Source of the DNA: Pterobdella sp. o SKG-2022
Taxonomy: Eukaryota; Annelida; Clitellata; Hirudinida; Piscicolidae
Assembly: GCA_964035795.1 (NCBI GenBank)
Contig: OZ038321.1
Location: 21,144,283 to 21,208,282, forward strand
Reading direction: 5' to 3'
Length of the DNA: 64,000 nt
Both the position numbers and the translations under genes were made by a program. Each line of letters begins with the position of its first letter. Positions within the stretch are counted from its first letter, which is position 1. Below, one piece after another: positions 38,701 to 50,699 of the stretch. Below the pieces are notes generated by a model. That model was not told the origin of the DNA, did no database searches, and saw only the letters and a program-made list of their open reading frames with translations.

Positions 38701-41700
38701 AGAGCTTTTTCTTCATGAAACGTTTTGTTATGTTCATGAACAGTTTCTATTGCTGTTTTGTTATCTATAATCACCTTAGCTAAAACAGGCACTTTTTGGC
38801 CTGTAGAAACAAGCTCAAAGTCTTTTTTGACATAATGGCTTTCTACAAATGAGCCATTGCTTAGCTCAGACGGCAATTCGGTTGAATCGTAACCCGAAGA
38901 ATCAATTGTTTCAAAGCATTCAGGAGCTTGAAAATAAATTTTAAATTTGAATATTTTTTAAAATTTCATAATCCTTTATTTACTTACATTTATTAATTTG
39001 TTTAGTCATAGATGGCAACACATTTTTTGAACTTTTCTCGTAGAATGGCTTTGGTTCAAAATTCAAATTCAAGTTATGTCTACATTTCAACTCTATATTG
39101 TCTACAAATTCATCACACTTCAAATGTGTGAAAGAAGGTTTGACGTGAGTAGACAAATTATCATCTTTTTTCACTTTAAACATTTGATTTGTAACATAAA
39201 GGAAATTTGGGAAATCTCCAGAAAATTCTGAAACATTTCCTAGGGATTCATCTCCTGATGAATCGAGTTTCTCGTCCACTGCTTCGTATTTTATCCCATC
39301 TATAATTTTTTCATGAAATTCAAAGATATATTCACAATTAAAATATGTAAGCAACCGTTTTTGACTTTTTGACTCCTAAAAGTCACTTTTCCTGATGTGT
39401 GCTTTTCTAATGTTTTTTGAGGTTCTACCATACAGCTCAAATAATTTTTCTCTATTTGATCGTAAAAAAATTCAGTTTTTTCTACATCTAAATTGGTGGA
39501 AGCTAGTTTGGATAATGTGGGAACTTTTTGTTTTTTATCAATGAATATTAACTTTTCTTTAGTTACTTCTCCTCTCAAAGTATTTGTTATTAAATCTAAT
39601 GTCTTTCTGTTTATATCATTAACTGTTTCAGATTTTAAAGGCTCTGAAAATGTAAGTTTTTTTCACATTTAAATAATATCCCAATTTTTAAAATTTTAAT
39701 TTTCATGAAAGTGATCGTACCCTGATTCAACTGGACTGCTCTAAATGGACATATTTTAGTTTGGTTTTTTTCCAGCACGCACCCACGCTCAAAATTATAA
39801 TCAAGATATTTTTTCTCATTAGTTTGTAAAAGTGGTTGAGCTATTTCACTTGCAAAATCATCGGTTAAAAGAGGCTTGGTATGACTTTTTTGAGCAAAAA
39901 TTTTTTCGTTTTTGATAAATTCGTTTCGGACAAGTTCTCCTTCAACAAACACGTCATCAACATCAGATTCAAAACTCGAAAGTTCGGCATATTCTACATT
40001 ATCACATTGCTCATATGCTGTTAGTTATTTTAAATTAGATTGTATACCAAAGCATCAGAATTTTTTAAAATATGCGTGTGTTCAAAAGAAATTTTATCAT
40101 GCAAACTGTTTTTAAAGACCAAAACTTGTTAAAGGCAGTGTTATTAAAGCTAGCTTTTCAAATGTTTTAGAAATCACTTCTAGCAACGTTTTTGGATGTG
40201 TATTTTTATAATGAAACAAAAAGCATTTGTAGTTGAGTATAGCGTTTTTATGTTCACATGCTTTGAAATTTAATAGCATCCAAAGTGTATGAAAAATATG
40301 GCACAAAACGAAAGCAAAAGCTTAGAAACTAGGGAAATGATCCTTCTTATATTAACTTTTTTCATATCAAGTTATCGGCTTTTACAAAAAAAAAGTGTTA
40401 ACAACAATATTATTTTTAAATAATGAATTTCCTACCTGAAACGGTCAAAGTAGCAGATGACTTAGCAATTCCAAAGGGGTTGGACGCCACACAAGTGTAC
40501 AGACCACTATCTTCAGGAAAGACTTCAGAGATATGGAGATTCGAAATTCCCGTTTCAATGTTATAATCAACATGAATGTGAACTATTTCTTCGCAATTTT
40601 TTTCGTTTCGATACCACGTCACATACTCTGGCATGGGACATGCAAAGACTTTAGTGGTGAAGTAGACTGGACTTCCATCCATTACGTTGACAGGCACCAA
40701 CTCAATCAAAAACTTTGGAGCACTTCCTGTTTCTAAAACTATCTCTGAAGTGAGTTTTCTTTCAGACAAAATTTCAGCTTCAATCTTGGTTCCTTTTGGC
40801 ATGCTCTTTTGATGCACTGTTAACTCACTAGTTTGATTGGGCTTCTGTAAAGAGAATTCGATTTCCTGGTCTCGAGATTTATCTATCGAAACTGTCTCTG
40901 TAAAGTTTTGCGGTTCTTTAACCAGTATAATTTCTGCCTCCATTTTGATGCCTTTCAAGGATGCTTCTTGGCTTACTGATATTTCCGAGGTCTGCTTAGT
41001 AGGCAGAGATTCAAACACAACTTCTTGTACTTCACTCTTATCTATTGACACTGTTTCTGAGAAAGTTGGTTCGGGTTGCAGAACGAATTCAGATTCTACG
41101 GTAAGTTTTCGAACTTCACTGTCTTGACTCGTAACAAATTCTTTTGGTAATTTTCTTTTCAGTTTCTTTTCAGGCACTAAATCAATACCTTTCATCATTT
41201 CAATTTCCATTTCTGAAACGGTACCAGTGAGAGAAGGTCTATGGATATATATTTCACTCATTTTTCTAGATTTGGGCACTTCTACATGTACAATTTGTTG
41301 ATCCGTCTTGTCTATGGAAATAGTTTCACTGAATCCTGGTTCGGGCTGCATGTAATATTCTTTCTCAATTTCGATCTTTTTTGTTTCGTTATCATCATAG
41401 ATTTCAAAATTTTGTGATAAAAATTTTTTGTTTTTTTCAGGTCGAACAAGTGTGAGTTCAACATTAAATTTAGGTTTTTCGTCGTCTAAATTATTCAAAG
41501 ACTGAGAAGAGCCGTAAATATAGTTTTCCTTAGATGTGTACTTATCCGAAGCTGAAAAAGTAATGATTATATTAATTGTCAAAATAAGTGTTTTATATTC
41601 AACTATAGCATTAATATTCAGTTTAAAAAATGACAATAAAAGCTCGAATAAGAATTATTCTGAAACTTTTGATGTAGAGATGAGAAGTAGTGTGAGCAAT

Positions 41701-44700
41701 TCCAGATATATTTTCAGCCCGGCACGTATATTCCCCATTGTCTTTAACAAAGACTTCTTTAATGTAAAGTATGCTTTCTTTGCGTGTGAAATCCGTAGTG
41801 ATTTTATAACTAGAGTTTTTCTCAGAGATGAGATTTCCATTGACAAACCATTGAATGCTTGGGGGAGGCTCACCAGTGAACTTAACCACAAAAAATGATT
41901 CGGATCCTTGTATGATTGACGTTAGATTTTTTAAACATGTTTAACATTGAATTTTTTAAAATTTTTTATGAGCAGAATCTTATATCACCTTCACTAGCAA
42001 TATGGTTGACCAAAGGTTGATTGAAAGCCGGAGGAGCGTTGTAGTACCTGTTGATGTTTTCGTTGGGGGGCTGGGCAATAGAATGTGTTTCGATAACAGG
42101 CATTGAAAATTTCAATTCATTTTCTTGAAGCTTGGCATGGGTTCGATAATTGACAGTTGCAATGGTCGATTCTGAAGGAATTTCATCGTTAAAATCAAAA
42201 TTTAAAAATTTTACTTTTCTACTACTAAAAAATGAATTTTACAACCATATGAAAACTTTGAAATAATTTTTTGCACATTGACACATGATTCACATAGTTG
42301 ACTGAACCTTCAATTTCGAGGTATGTTGAAGTCTTTGTTTCACCGTAAAGATTTCTCACATAGCACGAATACTCTCCTTGGTTTGCGGTTTTTGGATGGG
42401 GTATGCTAAGTGAAGAGACCACATCGCCATCAACCACATCCATCATATGGCCTGAAGATACTTCTATACCATTGTAATACCATGTCACGTGTATTGATGG
42501 CTCTTTTTTGATTCTGCAGGTAAACCTGGAGTTTATTTCAAAATTTTTTTCTATTAGCAATTTTGGCATACTGTTAGTGTTTTCATCCGTTCAAATTTCA
42601 TAATGAATAGAATTAAACAATTTTTTACTTCACAGGCTGGCCTGGAACGATAGTATAAGAGGGCTCGAGGTTTTGTGTTATTTGTGGTATATTCTCAAAA
42701 AGCAAGTTTCCGTTCTTGCCTGGAGCTTAAAAAAATGAATTAAAAATATATATATAAATTTTACTGAAATAAACAATGACTCACGAGAGATGTAAACAGC
42801 AGTAGAACAAGTGGTCTGGCCATTGGGATTATATGCTATGCACGAGTAGTTTCCCGAGTCTTGAGGTTGACAATTGAAAATTCTCAGTTGGCAAATGTTA
42901 GTCTTTTCATTGGAAATTAAAGTGTGCTTTTTGGAGGGAGTAATTTCAGTTTCTCCATCTTTCACCCACCTCACTATAGGTTGTGGTCTGCCGTGAACCA
43001 CGGCAGTCAACGTTACCACGTCTCCTTCATTCACCATTTTAGGTTTGATTCTGTGAGAAAACCTCGGTGTTGTGTTGGAAATAGGGAGATTTTGTTGGGA
43101 AGATATTTGATGGATCAACAAATTTGAATAGTCTGGATGGGTGAGGGTGGGGTCGGTGAGAATCGATTCAGTCAGAATGCATTCAGTTTCTGCGATGCCG
43201 TGGTGGTTTTCTGCTACACACTTGATTTTTCTATTGAGATACTTTTCAACATTTTTAATTCTCAGTTCTACCAAGCATGTTTCTTGGTCGTATTTGCTTT
43301 CAAAATCTTCACAGTTTGACAATATGATTTCGTCACCAATATACCAAGTTAGTTTTGGCATAGGATTGCCGATCACGGTGCACGATAGCTTGATTTCTTT
43401 AATGGTTCTGGTCCAATAGGGTTCGTTGAAAGGCGTTGGAGATTTGCATATTCTCACTTCACTTCCTGGTCTAGATATCAGACCTCCTAATAAAAATTCG
43501 ATAAAACTCAAAATCTATTAAACGATGAAAAGAACCTCAAAGTTATTATGTTAGTTTTTTAAATGTTCACAAATACTTCATAAACTAACCAAGTGGGTTA
43601 ACTCTTCCTATACACGTGACTTCACCATCATCATTAACAACTGTGCATTGGTAAAACCCTCTGTCTTCAACAGACAAGTTAAAAATCCTCAATGTATATC
43701 GATCACTTGTAGTAATTATCTCATATTTTTTTGGATCAGTTGAAAGAGGTTCATTGTTGAAAAACCATTGATAAAAGCATTTTCCTGGGCTAAATACCCT
43801 GCAAGAAAGCTCTACAGAATCTCCTTCACCGGCTTCAGGGTCATCAATGGGTGTGAGTAGGACTGGAGGACCTACTGAAGTTTCATCTGTGCTGTTTGTC
43901 ATTGCAGCCTGATTGATCGTTGACTCTGGAATGTCAAACATCACTAAGAATTATCTAGTAAATCGATCAATCCACTAATTTAGGCTTTAAGTTTTTGTTG
44001 AGTTTGAATTTTCAGAATGTATGTGAGATTATACCAATTTTTCAAATTCATTAGTTTTAAATTGAATAAGTTTATAGCTATGATTAAAGATTAATAACTT
44101 TTTGGACTTTTTCTTCCACTATCTCTCAAACTTTTGTGGTTTGTCACGATCTCGTCAGTCTAAAAATCAAACAAGTTTTATTGGATCTTTTTTACTTATT
44201 TTATTATTTTGAATAAATTTATTTCATACTAGTTTCCACTTCAAATTCTATTTTGCGTAAACTTTTCAAAAAAAAGTTTTTATATACTTTGTAAAAATTT
44301 CTTCTAGTAACGTTTCTTTCTTCAGAATGAATATCATACTTTCGCAAACCATTCCTAACTTTGTAGCTGATTGAAAGTGATTACATTTGAGTTTTAACAT
44401 TTTAAATTAATTTATATTGTTTTCACCTGTATTCATTTCTCTCTTCGGAATGAAAATTTCGAGCTATCTTGGTCATACCACTGCTGGGAGAGTACCTGCC
44501 TTGAGATATGCCCACTGTAATGGAAATTTAAGCTATGAAAATGATTTCTTAATTAATTTAATAACAAAGTATTGAAAAAATTATGTAATAAGTATTTAAA
44601 TAAAGCTTCTTTCAAAAATGTTTCACAAAATTAATTTTTTCACCAGTGACATTCAGTCTGACTTCAAAATAATCTTGACCAGCTTTATTGCTAGCAATAC

Positions 44701-47700
44701 ATCTATAAACACCACTATCTTGTGGTCCGCAGCATTTTATAATAAGAGAATTCACTCCTTTTTCATTAACAACAACGGCATATTTATCATCAGTCATCAA
44801 ACGGTTGTCGTCTTTGATCCAAGCCACATCCGGAGTGGGCTTGCCACCAACAATCGAGTCAAATCTTGCTACTTTACCGTTGCATATTTCTAAATCCTTT
44901 GATGTTGCTTTGAAATAAGGCCTGACGCATTCTTCTGCAACACTTAAATGATTGAGGTAAAATTTAAATGGTATAAACCTAGTCATTTTGATACGATTTA
45001 TATTTTTCATATTGTTTTGCTAGACAACGTTCGAACCAACTAACTTATTTGGAGTGAACTGTCTACGAATCATATTGTTGGGGAAGTTTATGAGGGAGCT
45101 TGCAACTGAGGGGTTGGAAGGAGTGAAAGACAAGCCGAAATCCTCCAATGACTGATCAGATATCAAGGTTGGGTTGCTAGCGAGAACAGAGGATGCTGAT
45201 GGCATTCAAATTTAAGTAGGTGAACTTTAATTCCAAAGTTTCAATCAAAAATTTAAAAAAAAATTTTAATCTTACCTCTAACTGTAAGAGTAGCGGTACT
45301 TTGGCATGAACCCAAGTAATTATTAGCAATGCATGTAAAGCGACCAGCGTCCTCGAAAAAAATCTCTGGAATCTCCAGATAATGAATGTTTCGAAAGGTT
45401 GGATCACGTGATATTCTAAAGTCGGGACTGTTGAAAATCTCTACACCTTCTCGAAACCATCTGACTTCGGGCTCGGGGTGGCCTGTCAAGTGCACCTTGA
45501 ACAACACGGGGTCTCTTTCCCAGGCCTCTAAGGGACTCAAGGTTTCTTGAAACTTTGGTGCGTCTGATAGATATTATAAAAAGAATTTTTGAGTTTTTTA
45601 AAGACATCGTATTTATTTTAATAACATGATTTGACTACGGTTTTTTAAACTTGAAGAATTTTTCATATAAACACGTTATTTCGAGAAAAGAAAATCAAAT
45701 CAAATAAATTAAGAGTATGATTATAGTGGCATCAACTTCAGGAGTTTCTAGACCACTGAGTATTATGAACTTTGAATGCATTGTAATGTAATGTATACTT
45801 GATGTTGTGAGTTCAACTTACGGAAAGCTTCGTATTATTATTCAGTTAATAAAAGCAGATAAATTTTAAACTTTTCAAATAATATTCTTAATTGTTTTGT
45901 TTTTAAAATGTTTACTTTGGAAACTGTCTTCTGAAATAGAAGCGAGGGATGAGAGATCAAAATGCATTCCTTCTCTTGAAACAGACCTTTAAATGTTTTA
46001 TTATTCAAATCAAGCTCTATTTCCGATTATTTAAAAAATCTAAGTTATTGTTCTTTTGAAACATCGCATTTACACAACGAAGAAAATAATTCTGTTATAA
46101 AGAATAACCAAATTTTTAAAAAAGGTCACCTATATGTGGTAGGAGATTGGGCAGTACAGGGAGTGGAGTGGTTGGATATGTGGTCCACGTGGCATTTGCT
46201 TGAGCTTTCTCCTGCCATATTCCTTGCTAAGAATGTATACGTTCCTGAAATTGAATGTAGTTTATGGGTTTTAACGGGCGTTTAAATTAATCTAAATTAG
46301 GATTTATGTTTTTGACACAATTTCTTTTTATTTACAAATTTAACAAAAAACATTTAAGTTTAAAAAGAGATTACTTAAATTTTTGTTGAAGTTTCAAACT
46401 AGCTTATTTTCAATATGAAAGTGAATTCAAAATTTTTTTTTTGATTTCTAGAATAACCTGTGTTTTGGTGGCTGAAATTGTCGATGATGAGTTTATATAT
46501 GTGCATATTGTTGCTGGTGTTTTTTGTTGCTTTGACGTTCTTGTGGGCCCCGCTATTAACATTGGGTGGCAACTGGATCAGAAGAGTTTGGTTCAAGAAC
46601 CAGTGTGCCTGAAATTTAAATTTTTAGCAATTTATCTATAAATGTTCAAACTTCAAATTGATAGGCTTATAACAAAAAATTTTCCAATTCAACAATTATC
46701 GATTTTCAAAAGCTTCTTAGCCATTTGTTTCTTCAAAAATAAAAACACTTTATAGTCAAAGGAAATGATTGATAAAACGTTAAAAGTTAAATCACTTCTG
46801 TTTCGATCTCTGAAGCCACATGAACCTCTAAGACACAAGGCAGCCCAAACTTTTGGTTTTTGTTTTTCAAACTATTTACAATCTTAGGGGGTCCTTCATA
46901 AGCCCCATGCGGTGATGATAGAAGGGATGGGTGCAAGGTGGACAGGCTGGGTACTGTTTCACTTTCGTTCTGATGATGTTGTATGTATTGTTATTGTATG
47001 TTATTATAAATTGGGTGGCTTAAGGCTAGTTTGGATGATGTATTTAATTTTATTGTATGATTCTTTGATAGTATTATAGGTTTTTATACACCCTATTGCT
47101 TGGGCTAGTGGTTTCGTTGCATAAATGTATTAGCTGATTAAAATTACCTTTGTAAATGAAATAGTTTTATATCATCAATCGTTTTTTGTGTTAAAAAAAA
47201 ACTGCATTTTAGCTAAAAGTGTATCAATTTTTTTCTACTTATTCCGATTAGTGGTTTAGGAGGCTGTGAAGATTATAAATAATAACTTACCACATCAGCC
47301 TGAAATTTTATATTTAAAAGTGCTTTTTTGTTGATGAGTTTTTCTTTGACTTCTTTCAAAGAAGAGTTTAATATTTTTTTCAATTCGAAAGCATTTTCCA
47401 CCCCTTCCAGCTGCTTCTCCATCTCAAATCGCAGAGACTTGAAAGAAAATTGTCAATTTTAAATCCAATATATCGTACATTTTTTGAAAGCATTTTGAAT
47501 TTAATTTTTAAGTATTCAACAAAAAACTTTCTAAAAATATATATAACTTATTTATTTTTTTAATGTAGCTCAAATGTAACTATAAATAGATGTAAGTTAT
47601 TTTTTCAACTTGAATAAATTAATCTATTGTGTCATTATTGAAAAGTACAATCGAAGAAGATAATACTATTTACATCGACTTTAGAAATGATTGCAGTGTG

Positions 47701-48140
47701 GTTTTGTAATATTTCTTTGGTTTCATGGTGGGTGTTCCCATAATCTTTTAGACCAGGTCTTATGTTCAGAATCTCAAACTTCAAGTATCCCGGTGTCTGC
47801 AATTGAATTCCATTACTTATTTAAGTGGCTTAAAACAAACTTTCGATTACGTGATAAGGCATTTTGTTGAACACTATATGCTACTATATTTTATGATATT
47901 ATATTTCGAAATACTATGGTGAAATCTTTTAAGGAATAACCAAATATTTATATTATACTTTTAGCGCTTTAGATATCATGAAGAATATTGAAAATCTCAA
48001 ATAATTCAAATCACTTGTTTAAGAATCAAATCAAGTTGGCTTCCTCCAGCTTCTATCGACAAAACTTCATTGTTTTTCAAGGATAAAACCTGTTTGAGCT
48101 TTTCAAACTGGCTCTCAACTGCTTTGTTCAAAACACCCAT
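32710..48140 (-). CDS. Large Ig-domain muscle-type protein with CCDC141-like N-terminus (titin/CCDC141-like)
   Basis: One long minus-strand gene. The start ATG at 48140 opens MGVLNKAVESQFEKLKQVLS. Resolved 5' exons: 48140-48015, 47796-47674, 47437-47291, 46969-46796, 46608-46458, 46244-46130. They give EAGGSQLDLILKQ and HHETKEILQNHTAII, paralleling the N-terminus of vertebrate CCDC141, a spectrin-like segment, and an Ig domain split over three exons. I-set Ig domains follow near 45563-45275, 44940-44640, 43940-43590, 43490-42785 (two), 42550-42300, 41900-41655 and 40740-40436. Next come repeat exon 41551-40436, seven duplicated exons (40017-37535), a 3.4-kb exon (37327-33896) with five novel repeats and two Ig domains, an acidic Tyr-rich exon (33808-33419) and a last Ig domain (33310-33177, 33002-32837). 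The end is either exon 32774-32710 (phase fits) or a stop at 32823. No kinase or FN3 domain is seen. Likely cytoskeletal or sarcomeric; the family name is tentative, and some small exons and phases are unresolved. Confidence 0.75.
35125..36990 (-). repeat. Five protein repeats of about 120-150 residues in the 3.4-kb exon
   Basis: Five units share a pattern: an optional PENIVCxI lead, then LYRTSLxxYxLxLExxxxL, NxDxxAxxLPxxDxVxLQT, LAxxNxxPLTRxQPxxFFL and an acidic end. Units 2 and 4 (CIPENIVCSIERAK, CVPENVVCEINKAQ) are closest to each other, as are 3 and 5 (KVLTKASVNEYIMFLE, KVLSRVSVSEYKLLLE), so the array seems to have grown by duplicating a two-unit block. I do not recognise it as a known domain. 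All units are in frame in one exon. Confidence 0.7.
37535..40017 (-). repeat. Array of seven duplicated exons (about 273-316 nt each)
   Basis: Approximate exons: 40017-39721, 39643-39356, 39299-38988, 38936-38621, 38545-38244, 38180-37866, 37807-37535, separated by introns of about 50-80 nt. Most begin with a short motif: AYEQCDNVEYAE, PLKSETVNDIN, GIKYEAVDEKLDSSGDES, PECFETIDSSGYDS, AYETVSNK, TKFETVTQ. The following large exon starts similarly (YQYLDSESD). Bodies are diverged, polar and without a recognised fold, but similar in length. This looks like an elastic or linker region built by exon duplication. Confidence 0.6.
40750..41450 (-). repeat. ETxSIDKS repeats
   Basis: Three clear copies of a roughly 60-75 residue unit: FSETISIDKTDQQIV, FSETVSIDKSEVQEVVF and FTETVSIDKSRDQEIEF, each followed by an (E)MSE/TSE(I/L) segment and a KGxxxEAEI stretch. 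They lie between an acidic linker and an Ig domain in exon 41551-40436. Low-complexity, charged and probably extended. Confidence 0.65.
45720..45800 (-). mobile_element. SINE tail fragment
   Basis: Inverse orientation of the SINE 3' end: GTGGCATCAACTTCAGGAGT ending GACCAC (45726-45756), next to TGCATTGTAATGTAATG. It matches the tail plus 31-bp module of the copy at 28.07-28.31 kb. It is in an intron of the Ig gene, with a solo arm of the AAGCTTCGT palindrome family about 40 bp away. Confidence 0.6.
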
Positions 48141-49345
48141 TTTGTTAAATTCATTAAATTTTAGAAGTGCTGGTTCAAACAAAACAGATTAAGCTTTAAA
48201 GGAGTTTCTTGTTGAGCTTGGTAGTAATTTTTTATACGTTTATCAATTTTTTTTCAGTTTCTCTTTTGAAGCAAAACCACAAATCTGATCCCTTAAAAAA
48301 TTTTAAAGTTAGCTAAAACCTTAAAAAATTAAATTATAAAATGCGTTTATAAAATCGTTATTAATCAAATTTCAATAGATTGATAGTTACATTTATTTTC
48401 TGAAGTTTTTACCTTGCTGTATCATCACAAATATTTTAACCTTCTCTTCTATTTAAATGCAACTTTGCTGCTGATTTCGAATTTGCTATGCTTCTGCCTA
48501 TAACTTCAACCTTATTTGTATACAACATTCACTTACTGCTATAAAAAGCCTTTCTTAGTATGCTCGAAATATATAAATAGTTGATAGAAAATTTTAATTA
48601 CTTTTTAAAGTCGATTTTAATTTATAATTTTTTTGAAGCTAAGGTATTCAGCCTATTTAAAATACACACAGTTTTTTTTATTTTATGTTGTTTTCAGTCA
48701 ATCGTCTTCAAAAAAACTTATCTTCTCAAAAGGAAATGATTTTTTAAGTTCAAAGTAATATACATTTGAAATTTTTTTTTGTATGTTTTATTGAAAAATT
48801 TTTAACTTTTATGAAAGCACAAACATTTGTTAAATGCGTAAATGGTGATTAAATTTTCATGAAAGATTACTCGGCTTCTTTTACAAATACTTGAATCATT
48901 TATAATTAATCATTGGGAAGTGATTCTAATGTTTCTTTCGTTAAGGATTCTTTGATTTAGAAGAAAAAATTCAAAATTTAACGATCACCAAAATTCCGTT
49001 CATTAGGTACAAAGTATGCAGTAATTCTTGGTTTCTATTCATTACCTTAAAACTTTAAAATAATTTATAATCGTTCTCCATCGAATTAAAGTGTTTAGAA
49101 CAGATTTCAATGAGAAATTTTTTCTCTCGTGATTTATTCATATAAACAAAAGCAAAAGTTGTTCGCAAATCAATGTGCCTCGCCACTACTTCCAAAACTC
49201 TGCACCTTTTTATTTTTTATACAGGGAATTATATTTTGAGAAAAATATTTTAAGAAATCTTTTAATTGTCAATACAAAGTTTATTGAAACAAAATTTTTT
49301 TGAAAATCAACTATGTGATAAATTGTATGAGTGTCAAAAAAATTT
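48141..49345. other. Intergenic region upstream of the Ig gene
   Basis: AT-rich, 1.2 kb between the Ig-gene start (-) and the LSM10 stop (-). It may hold 5' UTR exons or the promoter of the Ig gene and the LSM10 3' end. I see no coding exon or recognisable element. Confidence 0.5.
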
Positions 49346-49771
49346 TTAAAGTCCTAATTTTCTTCTAGTTTCAGCGGCTTTTTCAGCTGCCTTTTTATTT
49401 CTTTTATCTCTTTGCTCTTTGTTAATTACCGATTTCGGTCTGGTTATTTTTTCTGGAACAAAATTTAAAATTTTATCTGCTTTTTGGACTTCTTTTTGAA
49501 CAGTATCGATAATGTCGACATCCAGGGGAATGTGCACATACCTCACGTTGCGCCCCCTGATGTAAAATTTATCAAACTTATTTTCTTGGCCATATATGTT
49601 TTTAAAAACTACATTTGAAACATCAATATTCATCAAGTGATCAACATTTTCAATAGTACCAGTAATTGAGTTTTCATTTCTTAATTCTATTGTGGTTTTC
49701 CTGCTCACCAAACCTCGCACTAAACATGTTAAATTTTCTTTTATTTTTATCTCATTAACTTTTCTATTCAT
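49346..49771 (-). CDS. LSM10: U7 snRNP Sm-like protein LSM10
   Basis: Single-exon 141-aa protein. Sm1 motif: TTIELRNENSITGTIENVDH then LMNIDVSNVVF; Sm2 motif: FYIRGRNVRYVHIPLDVDI. The GRNVRYVHIP string and its position separate LSM10 from SmD1. LSM10 and LSM11 replace SmD1 and SmD2 in the U7 snRNP, which processes the 3' ends of replication-dependent histone pre-mRNAs in the nucleus. The C-terminus carries a Lys/Arg/Ala-rich extension (NKEQRDKRNKKAAEKAAETR), possibly RNA-binding or a nuclear-localisation segment. The first in-frame ATG (49771) fits the family length. No intron is seen. Confidence 0.93.
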   Translation of the reverse strand: MNRKVNEIKIKENLTCLVRGLVSRKTTIELRNENSITGTIENVDHLMNIDVSNVVFKNIYGQENKFDKFYIRGRNVRYVHIPLDVDIIDTVQKEVQKADKILNFVPEKITRPKSVINKEQRDKRNKKAAEKAAETRRKLGL

Positions 49772-50105
49772 TTCGAGTTTACTATTTTATTAAACTACTT
49801 ATAAAATTCGTACATGTTTAGCGCAAAAGTAAACCTAGTAGTAAAAGAAATGTGTCTAATAAAATGCAAAATTTTATAGTTCTAAAACATAAAAAATAAT
49901 TTTTTTAGTAAATATAAAAATTATCACATAAAAAAAATTTGAATTAAAAATATGAAATGAACCAAGTTGATTTTAACGTAGATAATAATAATGTAGATAA
50001 ATGTGAATGAGTTTTTTTCAAATTTGTAAAAAAATTTTTTTTCGAAACTTAACATGTTTTTTTGAACCTAGCATAAATAGTTTACAGTAAAACACTTTTC
50101 AAAGT

Positions 50106-50257
50106 ACGATTTTATCAAACACTTTTATTAACTGAATAATAACACGAAGCTTTTCGTAAGTTGGACTCATTTTATCAAGTATACAAAGTTTTTATTTTTC
50201 AACTTACAAAAAGCTTCGTGTTATTATTCAGTTAATAAAAGTGTTTGATAAAATCGT
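50106..50257. mobile_element. MITE-like near-perfect palindrome
   Basis: 58-bp arms (50106-50163 and 50200-50257) with one mismatch around a 36-nt centre. The outer end is ACGATTTTATCAAACACTTT; the inner core CACGAAGCTTTTCGTAAG is shared with the element at 916-1054. It sits between the divergent LSM10 and zinc-finger genes. A solo arm with CTTCGTATTATTATTCAGTT lies at about 45.84 kb. A folded transcript would give a long hairpin. Confidence 0.7.
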
Positions 50258-50699
50258 ATTTTGTTAATAGGCTAATTTATTTAACTTTTCAAATTATTTT
50301 TATACTTTACATGATAGTAAGAGTTTGACTTTCAAAAAGCTTTGTGAATGTTGAAAAAATAAAGTTTTTTTATGCCGAATATTAATATTGTGCAAGGTAA
50401 TTTAGAAGAAAACAAGATTAAACACTTATGTCATAGCCTGATTTATTTTAAAAGGTTAAAACGTTTTTATTTAGAGTTATGATTTTTTTATTCAACTTAT
50501 GATGGATCTCATTAAAATTGAATCAAAATATACTTGTTCAAATTTTTTAATTGCGTTTAGATACATCTTTATTACAAAGCCGTTAGGAAAGTTGGTTGTG
50601 ACTTTGACTTTATGTTTCTTGTCTAACTTAACTTATCATTTTTGACAAAATATGTCAAAACACTTATATTTAATCAAATAAATATTATTTTTTAGGGTA

